From assembly GCA_946699065.1 (NCBI GenBank), contig CAMPDV010000715.1, forward strand, positions 1 through 64,000: a stretch of DNA of 64,000 bases. Direction: 5' to 3'. Origin of the DNA: Loxodes magnus. Lineage: Eukaryota; Ciliophora; Karyorelictea; Loxodida; Loxodidae. Below are positions 12,139-24,169 of the stretch, one piece after another (position 1 is the first letter of the stretch; every line of letters starts with the position of its first letter). The translations under genes and the position numbers were made by a program. The notes beneath the pieces were generated by a model, which searched no databases, was not told the DNA's origin, and was given only the letters and a program-made list of their open reading frames with translations.

Positions 12139-13360
12139 AAGAAAGATACAGATTAATGTCAACAACGCATATCTATAAGAAGAAATTAGGAGAGTTTGGA
12201 GTTAGAGGGTAAGAAAAAGAAGCTTTTCTTGGGTAAATAAGGGTAGACGTGTTCATTATGGATGAGTTACAAGGAGAAAGGATTCTAGCAAAAGCTTAAA
12301 AGCAAGGAGGAATAGAAAAGCTTTGAGGGTACTGATACTTAAAACTTCTAGCATTTAAAGATGCGATAAATTTGCGATGATTACTATGCTGCTGACGGAA
12401 CAGTCTATACTGAAAGATTTAAAGATTCAGATTAGTCTTTTATAGAAAATTTGGAGATTCTAAATCAAAACATGAATAAGCAAAGACAAATTTAGAGATT
12501 CACCAAAAAGTATTCAGTTTCCACTCCTAACGAAAGAAGCAATCAAAACTAGTCTAGCTGGAGTAGCTCTCAAGAATTTAATTAAAAAAAGTAAGCCAAT
12601 AAAGTTTAAGCACTATAATAATAAAAATAAAGAAAATTAGAAGCAAAAGTTGGTAATATAAGCTAGATAGAAACGGAATAATAAGAAGCATAAGATTGAA
12701 AAAAGTTTATGACTTCATAATGGACTTTTCCTTGCACAAAAAAGCCGAAAAAGAAAAATTTAGCAGATTTGAGAAACATACCTAAGAAATAAGTTTTGCC
12801 AAAAGATAGTTTTGTTCCCCTAGAATAAGAGAATGAAAGAGATAGGCAAGCAAATAGCGCTACATCTTTATAAAATTAAAGCTCGTTTTCCTGTCTAAGA
12901 GATATAGGTAAGAAGTAATGCTTTTAAAATGCTGAAAGTGAGTTCAAAGGAGCAAGCGAAATTGGTATGAAAGTATAATTGGAGAGATAAAGGAAAAAAT
13001 ATAATAATAGAGGAGATGAATGGAAAATCAGGGAAAAAAAGAAATATGGAACAGTTTTATATTTTATTAACGAAAGACAGCAACGAATTTACTACTCCCA
13101 ATATAAAAATATCTATTCAAAATAGTGAAATTAAAAAGAGAGGCAAGCTTCCTAAAAGTACAGTTTAAAGAAAATACCGCGATTGCTAAAGATTAGAGTG
13201 CAAGTAATTTAGTTAAATTGCTCAAGAAACTAAGAAATCATTAAGAGCTTTAATACTGAAGTATAAGTTAGATATAGAGATCATTACTCTAACAAAGAAG
13301 CTATTCTAGTTGCTTTCGTAATATCCTTAGGACTCTGAAAAGTTTCAATCAAGAAAATGA
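12139..13360 (+). pseudogene. Unrecognised basic, Gln/Lys-rich protein
   Basis: One plus-strand frame is open from 12139 to 13125 except for a single TGA at 12697-12699, ending at TGA 13126-13128. It contains MRQICDDYYAADGTVYTERF, Asn/Gln/Ser-rich linkers and two basic clusters (KKPKKKN and QRKKYNNRGDEWKIREKKKY). Directly after its stop a frame shifted by one base carries on with KRGKLPKSTVQRKYRDC to TGA 13358-13360. A second short frame with an ATG at 12156 overlaps the start (MSTTHIYKKKLGEFGVRG). The composition suggests a nuclear or nucleic-acid-binding protein, but I recognise no domain. It lies in the loop between the inverted arms. One TGA and one frameshift over about 400 codons is mild decay. 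Confidence 0.55.
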
Positions 13361-14056
13361 ATCTATTAAGAGATTTTTAAGAGTTTTTCCATTATTAAGT
13401 GTTAAAATTGAATGAATAACTTTAAAGCATATTTATCAAAGAACTTAAGTGGAACATTTCCTTGATTTTTTTGTTTGACCAAAAGTAGAAATAACTCCAA
13501 GTAATGATGTTAAAGTGAGACACTGAAAATTGTTAGTTACGGAAAAGTCTTTATATTAAGAAAAAGTAGTTTAAAGTAATCTGAGTAATCTATCCTGTTT
13601 AAGCACCTAAAAAATAAAAAAAAACTTAGATTTGGAAATCAAGAAGACAAACTGTCTCTTCCAAGTAAATTAAGCAGCACAATCCCTTGAGTAGAAATTA
13701 GTTTTACCCTTAAAGGAAATCTTTCTAATGAAGTAGCAGATTTAAATAACCAATTTTATTTACTATATTATTTTATTGCTAGAGACTGGCGAAAAAGCTT
13801 AGAAGAAAAAGAACAATATCAATATAAGATTTTGGCAAAATCAAGTTTTAGAGAATAATTATAATGCTACGGAGAGTTAGTAAACTCACAGATTTTGAAT
13901 AAGATATGCTATAAGTCTTTAAAAATCTTATAGTATGAAATAAACAAGTTATTAATACTTTAGTTTAAATTCTAAAACCTTATACACTAGTAACTATAGA
14001 GAAAATAAGTCTATTTTAATTGGTATAAATCATAATATTCACTTTTGTAAAGCTGT
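13361..14056. other. A+T-rich DNA, possible tail of the preceding gene
   Basis: Fragmentary plus-strand frames only. No motif recognised. Confidence 0.3.
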
Positions 14057-14800
14057 TCAAATAGGTAAAATAATCAAGTAGCAAATAACATAATGTAATA
14101 TCATGTAAAAATTATTGGAATTTAATTCCAGATAGCCGGGGTTGATAGAATTTGCCTCTTACTAGTTAGCTTAGATTATCAATTTTTTGTATAATCCAGA
14201 CTAGAAGTAGCTCTATTTAACTAAATGGATTTATGGATTAAATAAGTATATTAATAAAAAATGACAATTTTCTTGTTTTTTTAAAGCTATTGAAGACTTA
14301 AAATAACCTAGAATTACCTTAATGATTGTTTAAGGTAAGCTAGGTTCAATGGTCACTTCACCCTTCAGTCTCTTCCCCTCTTGAAATTTAATTTTTCTTT
14401 TATAAAGAAATAAGCCTTTAAATGCTATTACGCTTACTAGTCTTTATGATTTGGTGGATTTATCCCCTTTTTATCTAAATGTACGTCTGTCTTTACTCTA
14501 TAGCTAAGATTTTTAAACATAAGTCTATTCTCAGGTCACAGATGGAAAAATATCATAAACTTCTAAAGCGTCTCCTGTTTCATAATTCTTAACCGACTTA
14601 ATTCTTTTAACAATCATAAACTAAGAAACTCCTTACTTGAGCTACCTGTTTTAAAAATTTATTTACTTTTAGCTAAACTCATAATCAGTTCTTTTATTGC
14701 TGAGATATTTCTTCTTAAATGCTCTAATATTGGAGCATCTCAATCCATTCTAAGGAATTTTTTGATACTTAAGCGTTTTAAATAAGCTCAGAAAATTGAT
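14057..14800 (-). pseudogene. Unrecognised protein, right copy of the duplicated partner gene
   Basis: The minus strand reads RIKSVKNYETGDALEVYDIF, then a TGA (14531-14533), then a clean frame of about 158 codons (LVSVIAFKGLFLYKRKIKF, KGEVTIEPSLPQTIIKVIL and a hydrophobic end) to TGA at 14057-14059. The first part matches the left-arm copy at 7650-8290. The conserved ETGDxLEVYDIF segment and an alternation of short hydrophobic and charged runs suggest a folded domain, but I do not recognise it. It is divergent from the protease at 15399. Confidence 0.5.
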
Positions 14801-15895
14801 TATTTTTAGTTAAATAAGGGAATTTAAGTAGCTGATGTAACTATATAAACTAGACTCTGAATATAGATATATTTTTACTAAATATTTTGATATTCACTCA
14901 TTTCTTGCTCCATATAAAAACATAAATTTAAAGAGTAAGGTACTCGCCTACTTTTTATAACTGCAGCTTTAGAAATATTCATGCTGATATATACAAACAA
15001 GATTTATCCTCAACAACAGACTATTAGAAGAATTTTCTTATTTAAATAGCTTCTTACATATAAAAAGCTGGAAAGCATTTCTAAGCCTAAACTTTTAATT
15101 TCTATTAACACTATTAATTTAAGAATAATCTATCACTCTTTTTCATATAAAAGCTAAATAATTTTACTCTAACTATTAAATAAATAATACTCTTTACCTT
15201 GTTCTCAACTCATAGAAGAATGGACTAGAAGCAAAAACTTATAAATGAATGAAGGAAATAAATAGTTAAAAGGATTTAATTATTAACCATTAAAATATTA
15301 GACATCAGTAAGAGAATTTAACACTTAGATTATTAAATTTTAATACTTAATTTTACTTTAAAATAGGCTATTCAAGAGAAAAATCTCTAATTTAATAAAT
15401 TAAAATAGCCTCAGCTAAGATAATTATTGCATTATTCGCTTTCGTATGTGACTTAGTCACTTTGGTGATGTTTCAACACCAAATAACGGAAGAGCTTTGA
15501 TGGGAAAATTTTAGTTTCAAGAAAGTGCTGAAGAATCATAGATTTAATTCCAAGCCTTCGATAAGAAATCCAACAAGATTTATAGTTCTTTCTAAGAGAT
15601 ATAGCAAAGCTACAATATTTTCCATTACAACTATTATTGGATTAAAGTCTAGAACTAAAGAAATATTATCATAAGATTCGCTGTTAACCACTTCGTTGAA
15701 TTGACTAACGAAGAATTCAGAAAGACTTGCTTAGGATACAAGGATACTTAAACAAGGCATAAAACTACATATATGAATATATATAAAATGTTGCTGATTC
15801 TCTTGATTGGGAATTGAAGGAAGCTTTAACATCTGTCAAAGATTAAAACCAAGCTGCTGTGTTTTCAGTGCTGTAGGAAGTTGGGAAGGAGCTTA
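14270..15895. repeat. Right arm of the long inverted duplication
   Basis: Reverse-complement match to 6640-8170. The outer limit (about 15895) is inside the protease gene, whose C-terminal half exists only on this side. The unit is therefore a segmental inverted duplication with a truncated left arm rather than an element with clean terminal repeats. Confidence 0.75.
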
Positions 15896-16420
15896 CTTCA
15901 TAAAAACTGGACAATTGGTATCTTTCTCTGAATAAGAACTAGTTGATTGTTCTAATTCATTTTGCAACCAAGAATGCAATGATGGATGGATGGACTCTGC
16001 CTTCCAATATTGGCAATAGAATAGTGAAGAAACTGAATCAGATTTTCATACACTGGTTAAGATGGATCATACAAATAGATCTCAACCAAGGATATTATAG
16101 CAAACTTTGTAGATGTTCCCACTAATGAAGTTGCTTTGAAAAAGGCAGTCAATGGACGTGTTGTATCAGTTGCAGTTGATGCTTCAAGTTGGTCTTACTG
16201 TTCTGGTGGCATTTATGATGTATATTGCTCAACTTCACTTGATCACGATATAACACTTATCGGTTATGGAACTGAAAATGGACAAGACTACTGGAGAATC
16301 AAGAACTCATGGAATACATGGTGAGGAGAGAATGGATACATTAGATGGAAGAAAACCGACTTAAGTTCCTCAGGTGGACAATGCGGAGTTGCAACCTCTG
16401 CATCATACCCAATTCTATGA
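15399..16420 (+). pseudogene. Papain-family (C1A, cathepsin L-like) cysteine protease
   Basis: A hydrophobic signal-like stretch, IIIALFAF, lacks an obvious start codon. It is followed by an I29 propeptide (RFAVNHFVELTNEEFRKT), the mature N-terminus DSLDWELKEALTSVKDQNQ, EGAYFIKTGQLVS, SEQELVDCSNSF and CNDGWMDSAFQYW. Next come VALKKAVNGRVVSVAVDA, the active-site His in STSLDHDITLIGYG and the Asn region RIKNSWNTW, then GENGYIRW and the end at TGA 16418-16420. The catalytic segment CGSCWAFS is reduced to CCVFS across a frameshift. A TGA (16322-16324) replaces the Trp before GENGY, and there are two or more other frameshifts. Eight or so other Trp positions are still TGG. The enzyme is dead as written. 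Confidence 0.92.
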
Positions 16421-16950
16421 TCCAGCCAATTTTATATAAAAAATAAATAATGATTTCTGGAATTAAATTATATTAAATATAGTAGTGAATCGAACTTAAA
16501 CATGCTGACTTAATTAAACTACTATAGCTCTTATATTTCCACAGTTTTAAATATAGGTAGTATTAAATTTTATATTATATATTGGAATTATTCTTTGAAA
16601 TTTGTTTCTCTAATAGTTCTAAACCTTTTTCAAATGTTTATATATTAAATTAGTAAATAATTAAGTTGCTATTCTATTTCTTTATTATTAAGTTTTGAAT
16701 TAGATTAAACTTTCTTTCTTAATCTCTTGTCTTAGCTATTATTTAAGATTGAAATGAGTTATAATATCCCTAGATATGATATTATTGAATTATAGCTTTA
16801 TTACATGATGATTATATGTTGTTATTATTGCTATAAGGGAGTATAACTTGAAGATTTGTTTCAACTAAGATTCAAATTTATTTTATATTTTTACTTCTTC
16901 CTTTCATTTAATTTTCTATTTACTTATTTTATTTAAATAGGAGTCTTAGT
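16421..16950. other. A+T-rich spacer
   Basis: No gene seen. It separates the protease remnant from the G+C-richer block that follows. Confidence 0.5.
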
Positions 16951-19642
16951 TTCATCGACAAGATTTTAGATTGGCTTGACCTCAATACTAGGATTAATTG
17001 TTAAAGACTAAGTAGCTGATAAAATTAAAGCTAAATTTGTATCCTTCTTCAGAGAATAAATTATTATATTTTCTGAATACCTATAAAGGATGCGTTAATC
17101 ATCTTCAATCTATTTTTTTAAAAGAACTAAAGAATGATGATCTCTTTTCCAAAACTCTATATTTCTTAGAATTTTATGCATGACTTAGCTATTCAAATAA
17201 GTACCAGTGCTCCTAATCTTTCTCCTCTAGATATGAAACAGTTCTTATGATATCTATCCTAAAAAATAGAGAACCAAGAATAGATAACAATACCAGTTTC
17301 AAGCTACTATGAAGTAAGACTAAACGTAACATCTGAAAACCTGCAGAACTATATAGACAGCATCTACCAATGTCTTAACTAGTAAACAAAGTACCAGATA
17401 TCCTAAAATTAGATGTCTTAGCTTATGCAGATCATTAAACAGTTCTACTATATAAAGCTTAACATCGAACAAGAAGTATAAGCTAGTCTAATAACTAGAA
17501 GAAGTACCTTTAACTATACAAACGATCATACTTTAACCTATCAAACTTCTAAAGTCTAAATTTGATAAATCTTTCAAGTAATTCTTCTATCCTATACAAA
17601 GGAGAAGGAAATCCCTACTTAAGAAATAGAGCTATGAGACTAGAGTCTTTTCTTTTTTATGATCTAAACTGTTGAAACTCTAAAGGAGAAGTAATGATAG
17701 TATTGGAATTTCTCTGCCTAAGTACTAAGCTACTCTAATGATCTCTAAGGAAGCTTTGTTGTAATCTTTACTATTTGAAGAAACAATCCATGTGAGATGG
17801 ATGATTTGAGCTATATCAATTATTTAAGTCTTGAAGTATACTAAATATCTGAAAAGACGTAAGAAGGATTTTATATCGAGAAGGATAGTCTGAAGAAAGT
17901 GAACATCTAAGTTGAGTATGTTCTGAACTATACCCAAACTTAGACATCTTCAAACGTAGTATGCCAAATGTGAGATATCAACGAATATAGGTGAGATAAT
18001 GGAACTTCATACTCTATTGAAAAAGCCCAACTAACTAACTATTACAGGTGTAAATGTAGCTAGTCAGGACTTATTAGACTCGCTTCAATTGTATAAGAGG
18101 TAGAAGAATAAGAAAATGAGGAGCAAGAAGAACAAGAGGAACAAGAGGAGGAAGAGAGTGGAGAAGAGCAAGATTAAGAGGAATAAGCTTAGGAAGAAGT
18201 AAGTGAAGAAATGTAAAATGAAGAAGAATCAAACTTAGACCTTGATTTAGATGAAAAAAGAAAGCATGAAAATTAATCAAGCTATAAGCCTCCAATTCCT
18301 GCTTACTTATTAGTAATCTTATGCTTCATATTTTTTCAACTTAGATGCTTATAATTCTGATTTTAGTGTCAAAAGACAAAAGAAAATTTAGATCAACCTT
18401 TAGATTTTAGTTCTATAAATCTACCAAAACTATCACAATGAGCATCTTATGTTTCCATAATAAGCCCTTGAGTAAGGGTTCAATCCCAAACTCTAAGAAA
18501 AACTTCATTGTTGTATATAGACTTTACTATTACAATCTGATGCTTACTGATAAATCTTATAACTGCTACTTAATAGACAAGATTAGGGTAATTTAAAGGC
18601 TAAGATTTTGGAGTTGCGGTTTTAGTAGGTTTAGGAATGTCTGTATGAAAGTAGATATGCATAAAGATCCTAATCTAGTGTTAGAAAATCTAGTAAGTCC
18701 TTATTTTCATCTACTGCGTTTCATGCTTAATTGTCATTTCTTGCGTTTGCGCTGCTTTTAACACAGCAGAAACTTTTCCTTGAATACCTTGTCTCTTTAT
18801 CAGCTACTTTTTCTACTATCTCCTATTTGATCCAATTCTGGTCTTTTTGATTATGATATTATGCTCCAATAAGATGTTTAGATCTACAAGTGAATAAAGC
18901 AAATCCTAAGTGTCATAAGCAGTACATCCATCTTAAGATGGTAAGTAGATGAATGAGGGTTAGAAGGAGAAAAAGAGTGACATAGCTAACCTGATAAGTA
19001 ACTTCTAGATCGATGTTATGGTTGAAGATAACACTTCCTACTTGAATAAAGACACACTATAGCAAACATAAATTACTACCCAACGTGATGCTAATGAATC
19101 TTATTTGCATCAGAAAATTAAAGGTCAATATTTGGATAGTATTCATATCAATAATGGTGGAGAGATAAAGGATAAAACAGATAGAGGGACAGAATTGTTA
19201 TTCCATAAGAACATTGAAAAGGAAAACCCGGAAACTAAACAGGAAATTTTAAATCAATCTGAAGACGCATAAACCTGTATGCAAAACTAAGAAGAAGAAG
19301 TAATCATTCCTTCTTACTCTAATTCTTCACCCAAAAATCCTCATTCTAAAAAGGAAGTTTAGAACCCTCAAGATGAAGAAAAAAAAATGATAAATATACT
19401 TTAATTTAGATCTATGGATGTAGAAGACTATAATGAAAGAATCAACTTAGACCCATTGAAAAATAACCAATAGTGAAAATGAAATCTATACTTGAACTTT
19501 AATTATTGATTATCCTTATTTCTATAAGTCTATTTATCTTCAAGCTTTTAAAATTGGTTTAAGTATCTATTATCAGTATGTAAGAGCAACCTAAATAACA
19601 GGTAGTAAGATCTAACCTGTTAGCTTAAGTGAATTAAAGTGA
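16950..19642 (+). pseudogene. GPS/GAIN-motif multi-pass membrane protein
   Basis: Plus-strand frames (TAA/TAG as Gln) give an extracellular part with DLAIQISTSAPNLSPLDMKQ and YEVRLNVTSENLQNYIDS. A GPS-like motif follows at about 17962-18060: VVCQM-stop-DINEYR-stop-DNGTS and then YYRCKCSQSGLIRL. In GPS motifs two Trp fall where the two TGAs stand (17971-17973, 17992-17994). Then come an acidic Gln/Glu run (about 18095-18215), a membrane helix AYLLVILCFIFFQL and further helices (VLIFIYCVSCLIVISCVC; FDPILVFLIMILCSNKMF). A cytoplasmic tail is open from 18784 to TGA 19474-19476, after which a shifted frame reads TLIIDYPYFYKSIY and ends at TGA 19640-19642. GPS plus several helices is the layout of adhesion-GPCR or polycystin-like surface proteins, which self-cleave at GPS. 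At least five TGAs and three frameshifts imply decay. Confidence 0.7.
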
Positions 19643-19648
19643 ATAATT

Positions 19649-21902
19649 ATGGCTTCATTTTAAACTTTTAATAGGCTTGGCCTAAACCATCCTATGAGGA
19701 AAGCAGCAAGAATGAGACTTGATATCAGAAACTTTATTTTATGTCATACCGTTTCATTCCAAATCCAGGTATTAAACACCAAACACTATGTACTCACTTT
19801 AAAAAAGGCTTATCAAGCTTTGCTAAAAGCTGCTTAAATTGTTATTTCTTGTCTTTCTTCTTAGCTAACTTTTTCAGGACTAGTAAGACAATAAAGTAGA
19901 GTTAGGGGAGATAAGGAAAGGAGAGGGAAATAGATCCCAACAGGACTCTTTGAGCTAAGCTCATAATCCTAGGCTAAAAAACTAGGCAAGAAAATGGTTA
20001 AAGAGCTAAAGGCAAAGGAATGCAAGATGCTTAGATTTGATGTTTAATGGTATGAAGATTTAGTAAGGAGATCAAGGATACTAAGCTAGTAAAAGGAACA
20101 AAAAGTAGGAGTTGCATTGGAAAAACTGGAGTAAATCTCATATCAAAATATCGATTTTAATGGAAGATTAAGGAAGCTTATACGATCATCTTAAAGGTTC
20201 AAGAGAGTTATAAAGAGACTGGGGTAATATCTAGAAAAATATCCCAGGCAGTAGCTTTCATTGCTAGATATAAAAGTTAAAATATTGTAAAGCTAAAATT
20301 TTTACAAGCTACAATACAACAAAGCTTAAAGCTAAGTTCTAGTTAATATTCTAAACATCTTAGGAGTAAATAAAAGAAGGATAGCTCAAGAGTCTTCTCT
20401 TTTAGCCCTTCTCAAACACATCATTCTTATTTAATAGTAAACCAGCTAATGGAGCTATAAGCTAAACCTTTTAAGGAGTATGAGCATCAGCAAATCTACA
20501 GAATGACTCTATCTTCATCCACTTCTCTTCAGTTAAAGCATAAAATCTCAGCTTTATACTTTAAACCATTCAAACTTCTTCCACCTTAAGCTTAAATATA
20601 TTAACCTTGACAAAATAAACCCCTAAGGTGAGGTAAAAAAGGACAAAGCACATCTTAAAGAGAAAGCCAAACACCAACTAAACTCCACATACTTCATATA
20701 CCATCTAAAAGCTCCTTTAAGGGTATCAAAACATCTTACATCCAGTTTTCAAACCTTAAGACTAGAAAATTCCCAGATTTATATTGGAATTCAATTGATT
20801 TCTGATCTAACAAGCTTAGTTTCTTTAATAAAGGTACACTATAAATTTACCTTACTTTTATACCCTTAAAAATGTAAACTAATTAAGCTTAAATTTAAGG
20901 AGTGTGATGCTATTGTAGGAGTAAGACTGTATATGAAGCTTAGGTTTTGATATGTAAGCATGGGTATTGTAAGGACTGTTTCTTATAGGATTATGTAAAG
21001 AGTAGGTAGAGTTAGTAGAAACTCTAGGAGTTGGGCTTTTTGTGTCAGGTTTGTGAGCATAAATCAGAAATTACTGACACAGAGTTGATAAGTATACTCC
21101 TAGCCAGACTAGCCAGAGCTAAAATACCTTTCTAAGGGAAAAGTAAATTTGTATCTACCTAAGGAGCTGAGTATAGATAAGCACCTATGATCTGCTAGCA
21201 ATGCTAGAGAAAGGATTAGGAAATTGAATTCATAGAGACTAAGTTAGACAAGCAGACTTAGGATTACTAGGAGCTTTATAACCAGAACTAGTAGTATATG
21301 GATTTAATAGAGCAGATGAATGAAAAAAAGGAGAACTAGCAAAACTACTAGCACGAGTAGGAGAAGCTAATAGAGTGATATGTAAGTTTAATTTAGCCTT
21401 GGTATATAGAAGTAAGACCACTAAAGCTATAAAAATAACTATTAAAGCTTAATGCAAGAATATGCTTAATTCAGGAGCAGCAAGTCGAATATAAGGAGAA
21501 GAACTAGAGACTGTAAAAAGAGTTAGATGAGGCTAACCAAAAAATTCTGGAGAGCAATTAGATGCTCATAGACTATTAACATGATAGTGCTCTAAAATCC
21601 TAAGAGCTTGAATCCTTTATTTAATAACTATAAGCAGATTTAAATAAAAAGACAGGGCTGATTATAGAATAAGAGAACTAAATAAACCAGCTTAAAGAGG
21701 ATAAAACCAAAGTGTTAATATCTGACGCTAGCAGTTTTAAGATTTGTAGTAGGAGAGTTAAAGCCTCATTGCTGAGATTTTGAAACTTAAGAATGAAAAA
21801 GAAAAATAATTGAAGCAACTTGAGTGTGTAAATCAAGGCTTGAAATTAAAAGGTCTTAAGTATGCATTCCTAATATTAAAGAAAATAAGATTGAAAAAAT
21901 GA
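19649..21902 (+). pseudogene. Coiled-coil protein with RING/RBR-like zinc cluster
   Basis: The ATG at 19649 opens MASFQTFNRLGLNHPMRKAA and a clean frame of 285 codons to TGA 20504-20506, rich in basic helices. The same frame continues past that TGA to about 20905. After a one-base shift it reads C-Y-C, then VLICKHGYCKDCFLQDYVKS and FLCQVCEHKSEITDTELIS at 20908-21080, a Cys/His spacing like a RING or RBR first finger. A second CXXC pair (ICQQC) and long Gln/Glu/Lys coiled coil follow, with one TGA at 21376-21378 and a shift near 21775, ending at TGA 21900-21902. RBR/RING proteins are ubiquitin ligases that bind E2 through this finger. The upstream GPS gene ends in this same frame only six bases before the ATG, so the two may be one broken gene. 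Damage is light: two TGAs and two shifts. Confidence 0.65.
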
Positions 21903-22149
21903 GTATTTAAAAGAAAATTGCAGTAATTTGGATTATAAATAAACGTTATAAGATAAGCAACAACTTATTTCAAGTAATTTTGAAATGATAAGATAAAGCA
22001 GAATCAGAATTTTAATTAGCGAAGCTTTATCTTAGATTTACTTATTTCTTTTGAGCTCTTGACTGTTATCTTAAAGAGTCATAATTGATTAAAAATTTAA
22101 GATATGCAGCTTTTTGTTCTTTAATTTTGTGATAAAAAATGAATCAGAT

Positions 22150-22461
22150 ATGTCCGAAGATAATTAGATTCATACTTTAATCAAAATCCTACAAAGCTAA
22201 CAATTCTAAGGTCAGAAAAATAAAAAGAACGTAATCATCTAAACGAAAAAAGGTAATAGCTTATAGATTTTGACTAATCATTTAAAATGCCAGAAAATGA
22301 GTTTTAGTTCGAAGAGAATAATCAATTCCCGCATGAAAAAGACTGAAAGTTGTTTAGTCTCAGTAGGTTTCTTCTGTACTTTCTTTGAGTAAAATAAATT
22401 AAAAAATAACATTAAAACAAAACGAGTGTTAAATTTCCAAGGATCTTGTAGAAAGCTTTGA
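22150..22461 (+). CDS. Small basic hypothetical protein, 103 residues
   Basis: A single frame runs from ATG 22150 to TGA 22459-22461 with TAA/TAG as Gln. It starts MSEDNQIHTLIKILQSQQFQ and is Lys/Ser/Gln-rich, with a Cys/Phe-rich patch (SCLVSVGFFCTFFE) and a basic end. No family was recognised. The start is the first ATG in the frame. It follows the zinc-cluster gene by about 250 bases on the same strand. The frame is uninterrupted, but a frame of this length is not rare in this composition. Confidence 0.35.
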
Positions 22462-22974
22462 GGTTAACAATTTTAGAAAAATTTGCATAGTATTTATCAT
22501 AGTTCGTGTAATGCGTTTTTTATTAGTTCATTTGATATTGAATCAAATCCTTGAGCCTTATTGTTAGTAAAAATCTTATTACATCTCATACTTACTAGTA
22601 TAGAATATTTTCTCATTTTTTATTTTTAATCTTTCTTTAATATTAGTTCCATAGATTTTGTAAATTTCTTTATTAATTTAGTTATTTTAGTTTAGAGAAA
22701 GATTTTATTATTTATTAAATACATTTTTCTCCCAATTTTGAATGAAGTCTTCTTATTACATTTTCATCAGGTTAATTTTTGTTCCTTTTTTTGGGTTTAA
22801 AATATTTTAGGGTTAATTGGGCATTTCTTGATTATTAGCATTTAGGAATATTGATTAATAATTAGTATTTTGCTGTTGTTGTTCTTTTTACATTTTGGTG
22901 TACTAGTTTTTTTCTTTTAAATATATCTTTTTGAGTTTTAATATGTAATCGTTATTTCTATTATATTAATTTAT
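22462..22974. other. A+T-rich spacer
   Basis: Nothing recognised. Confidence 0.4.
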
Positions 22975-23545
22975 TTCTTACCTTATTTACTGATCTATAG
23001 CTACTAATACTTGACTATTAACTTAACTATCTAGCCAAGTATTTTAACTCTCTCTATTTAACTCTCTCTATTCTTGAAAACATATTGGTTGAGATTATTT
23101 ATTAGGTAAAAAATAAGATTTCCTTGCTACTTAAACAATAACGTCTATGCTGAAGGGATTTTAGTCTAATAAGCTTAAAATAAAGTAATGGTACTTTGTA
23201 TCCCCTTTTGCTCTAAAGGTTTAAGTAATTATTCATCTTTCTGTAAATTAAAAGTATGTGTCTTATGGATCAATTAGCAAGATTAGTCTAAACATTTGAT
23301 GCTCAAATTTTTCTAGAAATAATAAGATGCGCAAGTGAGAGAAATATTGTGGTTACATGGAAGAAGCATGGGGACTTTGATCTATCGATATCTGGGTTGG
23401 AAGATTGACATTTAAGGTAATTAGTTTGATGATGATTTTTAGAAAATGAATGGTTAGCTTAGATGAGTAGAATTAGCAGAATTAAAGAAAAAGAATAATA
23501 AAATATTAAAGTTACTATCTTATTTTATATATCTATTACTATATA
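22975..23545 (+). repeat. Family B repeat, partial copy (3' part)
   Basis: Matches 38940-39540 in direct orientation at high identity over several hundred bases. Examples are ttactgatctatagctacta at the start and ttgaaaacatattggttgag inside. One frame reads VYAEGILVQQ, NKVMVLCIPFCSKGLSN, QVREILWLHGRSM and YRYLGWKIDIQGNQFDDDF, probably the C-terminal part of the element protein. The matching frame in the other copy is shifted and interrupted. No domain was recognised. Confidence 0.7.
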
Positions 23546-24169
23546 ATAATTATTAAAAAGAATTAATTTTTATATTAATCTTAAGCAATAAAAATATAAT
23601 TAAAATATCATTTTATTAAAAAAGGGATTTTTGAAAACTTTAATTATCATAAATACTTTCTTTATCAAAAGATCTTTGCTAATATTTTTAATCATTTAAC
23701 TATTAACTTTTAATATTCCAGAAAACTAATTCTCTTCCTACTCTTTTTTCTGCATGTATTTTTAATGGTCATTATATGTAAATTCTGCTAATTGCTGCAA
23801 ACAGAGAATACATTAAGTAATAAATATAAATTAGAAAATTTTAATATATAACCATTACTAAAACCAGATAATCTTCAACATTTACCCTTCAAAATCTTGG
23901 ATCCAATCAGAGAACTCTCTTAGATTAGAAATATAATCACATTTAAAAATAGTTGTATCACAATTTTTTGATGATGGTAATTTTTGTAATTATGCCTTAT
24001 ATCTGATAATTAATAATTGGATCTTTCTGGTGTTCTACTTGTTGAGGTTTGTTGATTTCTAGTATTGAAAATGTTATTGATTTTAGCATGGTGTATATTT
24101 TGATTTATAGACAATAAATATTAAATTAATGATTTTACTAAATCAATTTAATTTTTTTACTAATATTAT

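Noticed and set aside
6640..15895. Identification of the inverted duplication as a Tlr element
   Set aside because: The arms lack the tandem 19-mer repeats and the encoded integrase or polymerase expected of Tlr, and the left arm is truncated inside a cellular gene.
18465..18500. tRNA T-arm (gggttcaatccc)
   Set aside because: Only three stem pairs form, there is no A box or acceptor stem, and it lies inside the GPS membrane gene.
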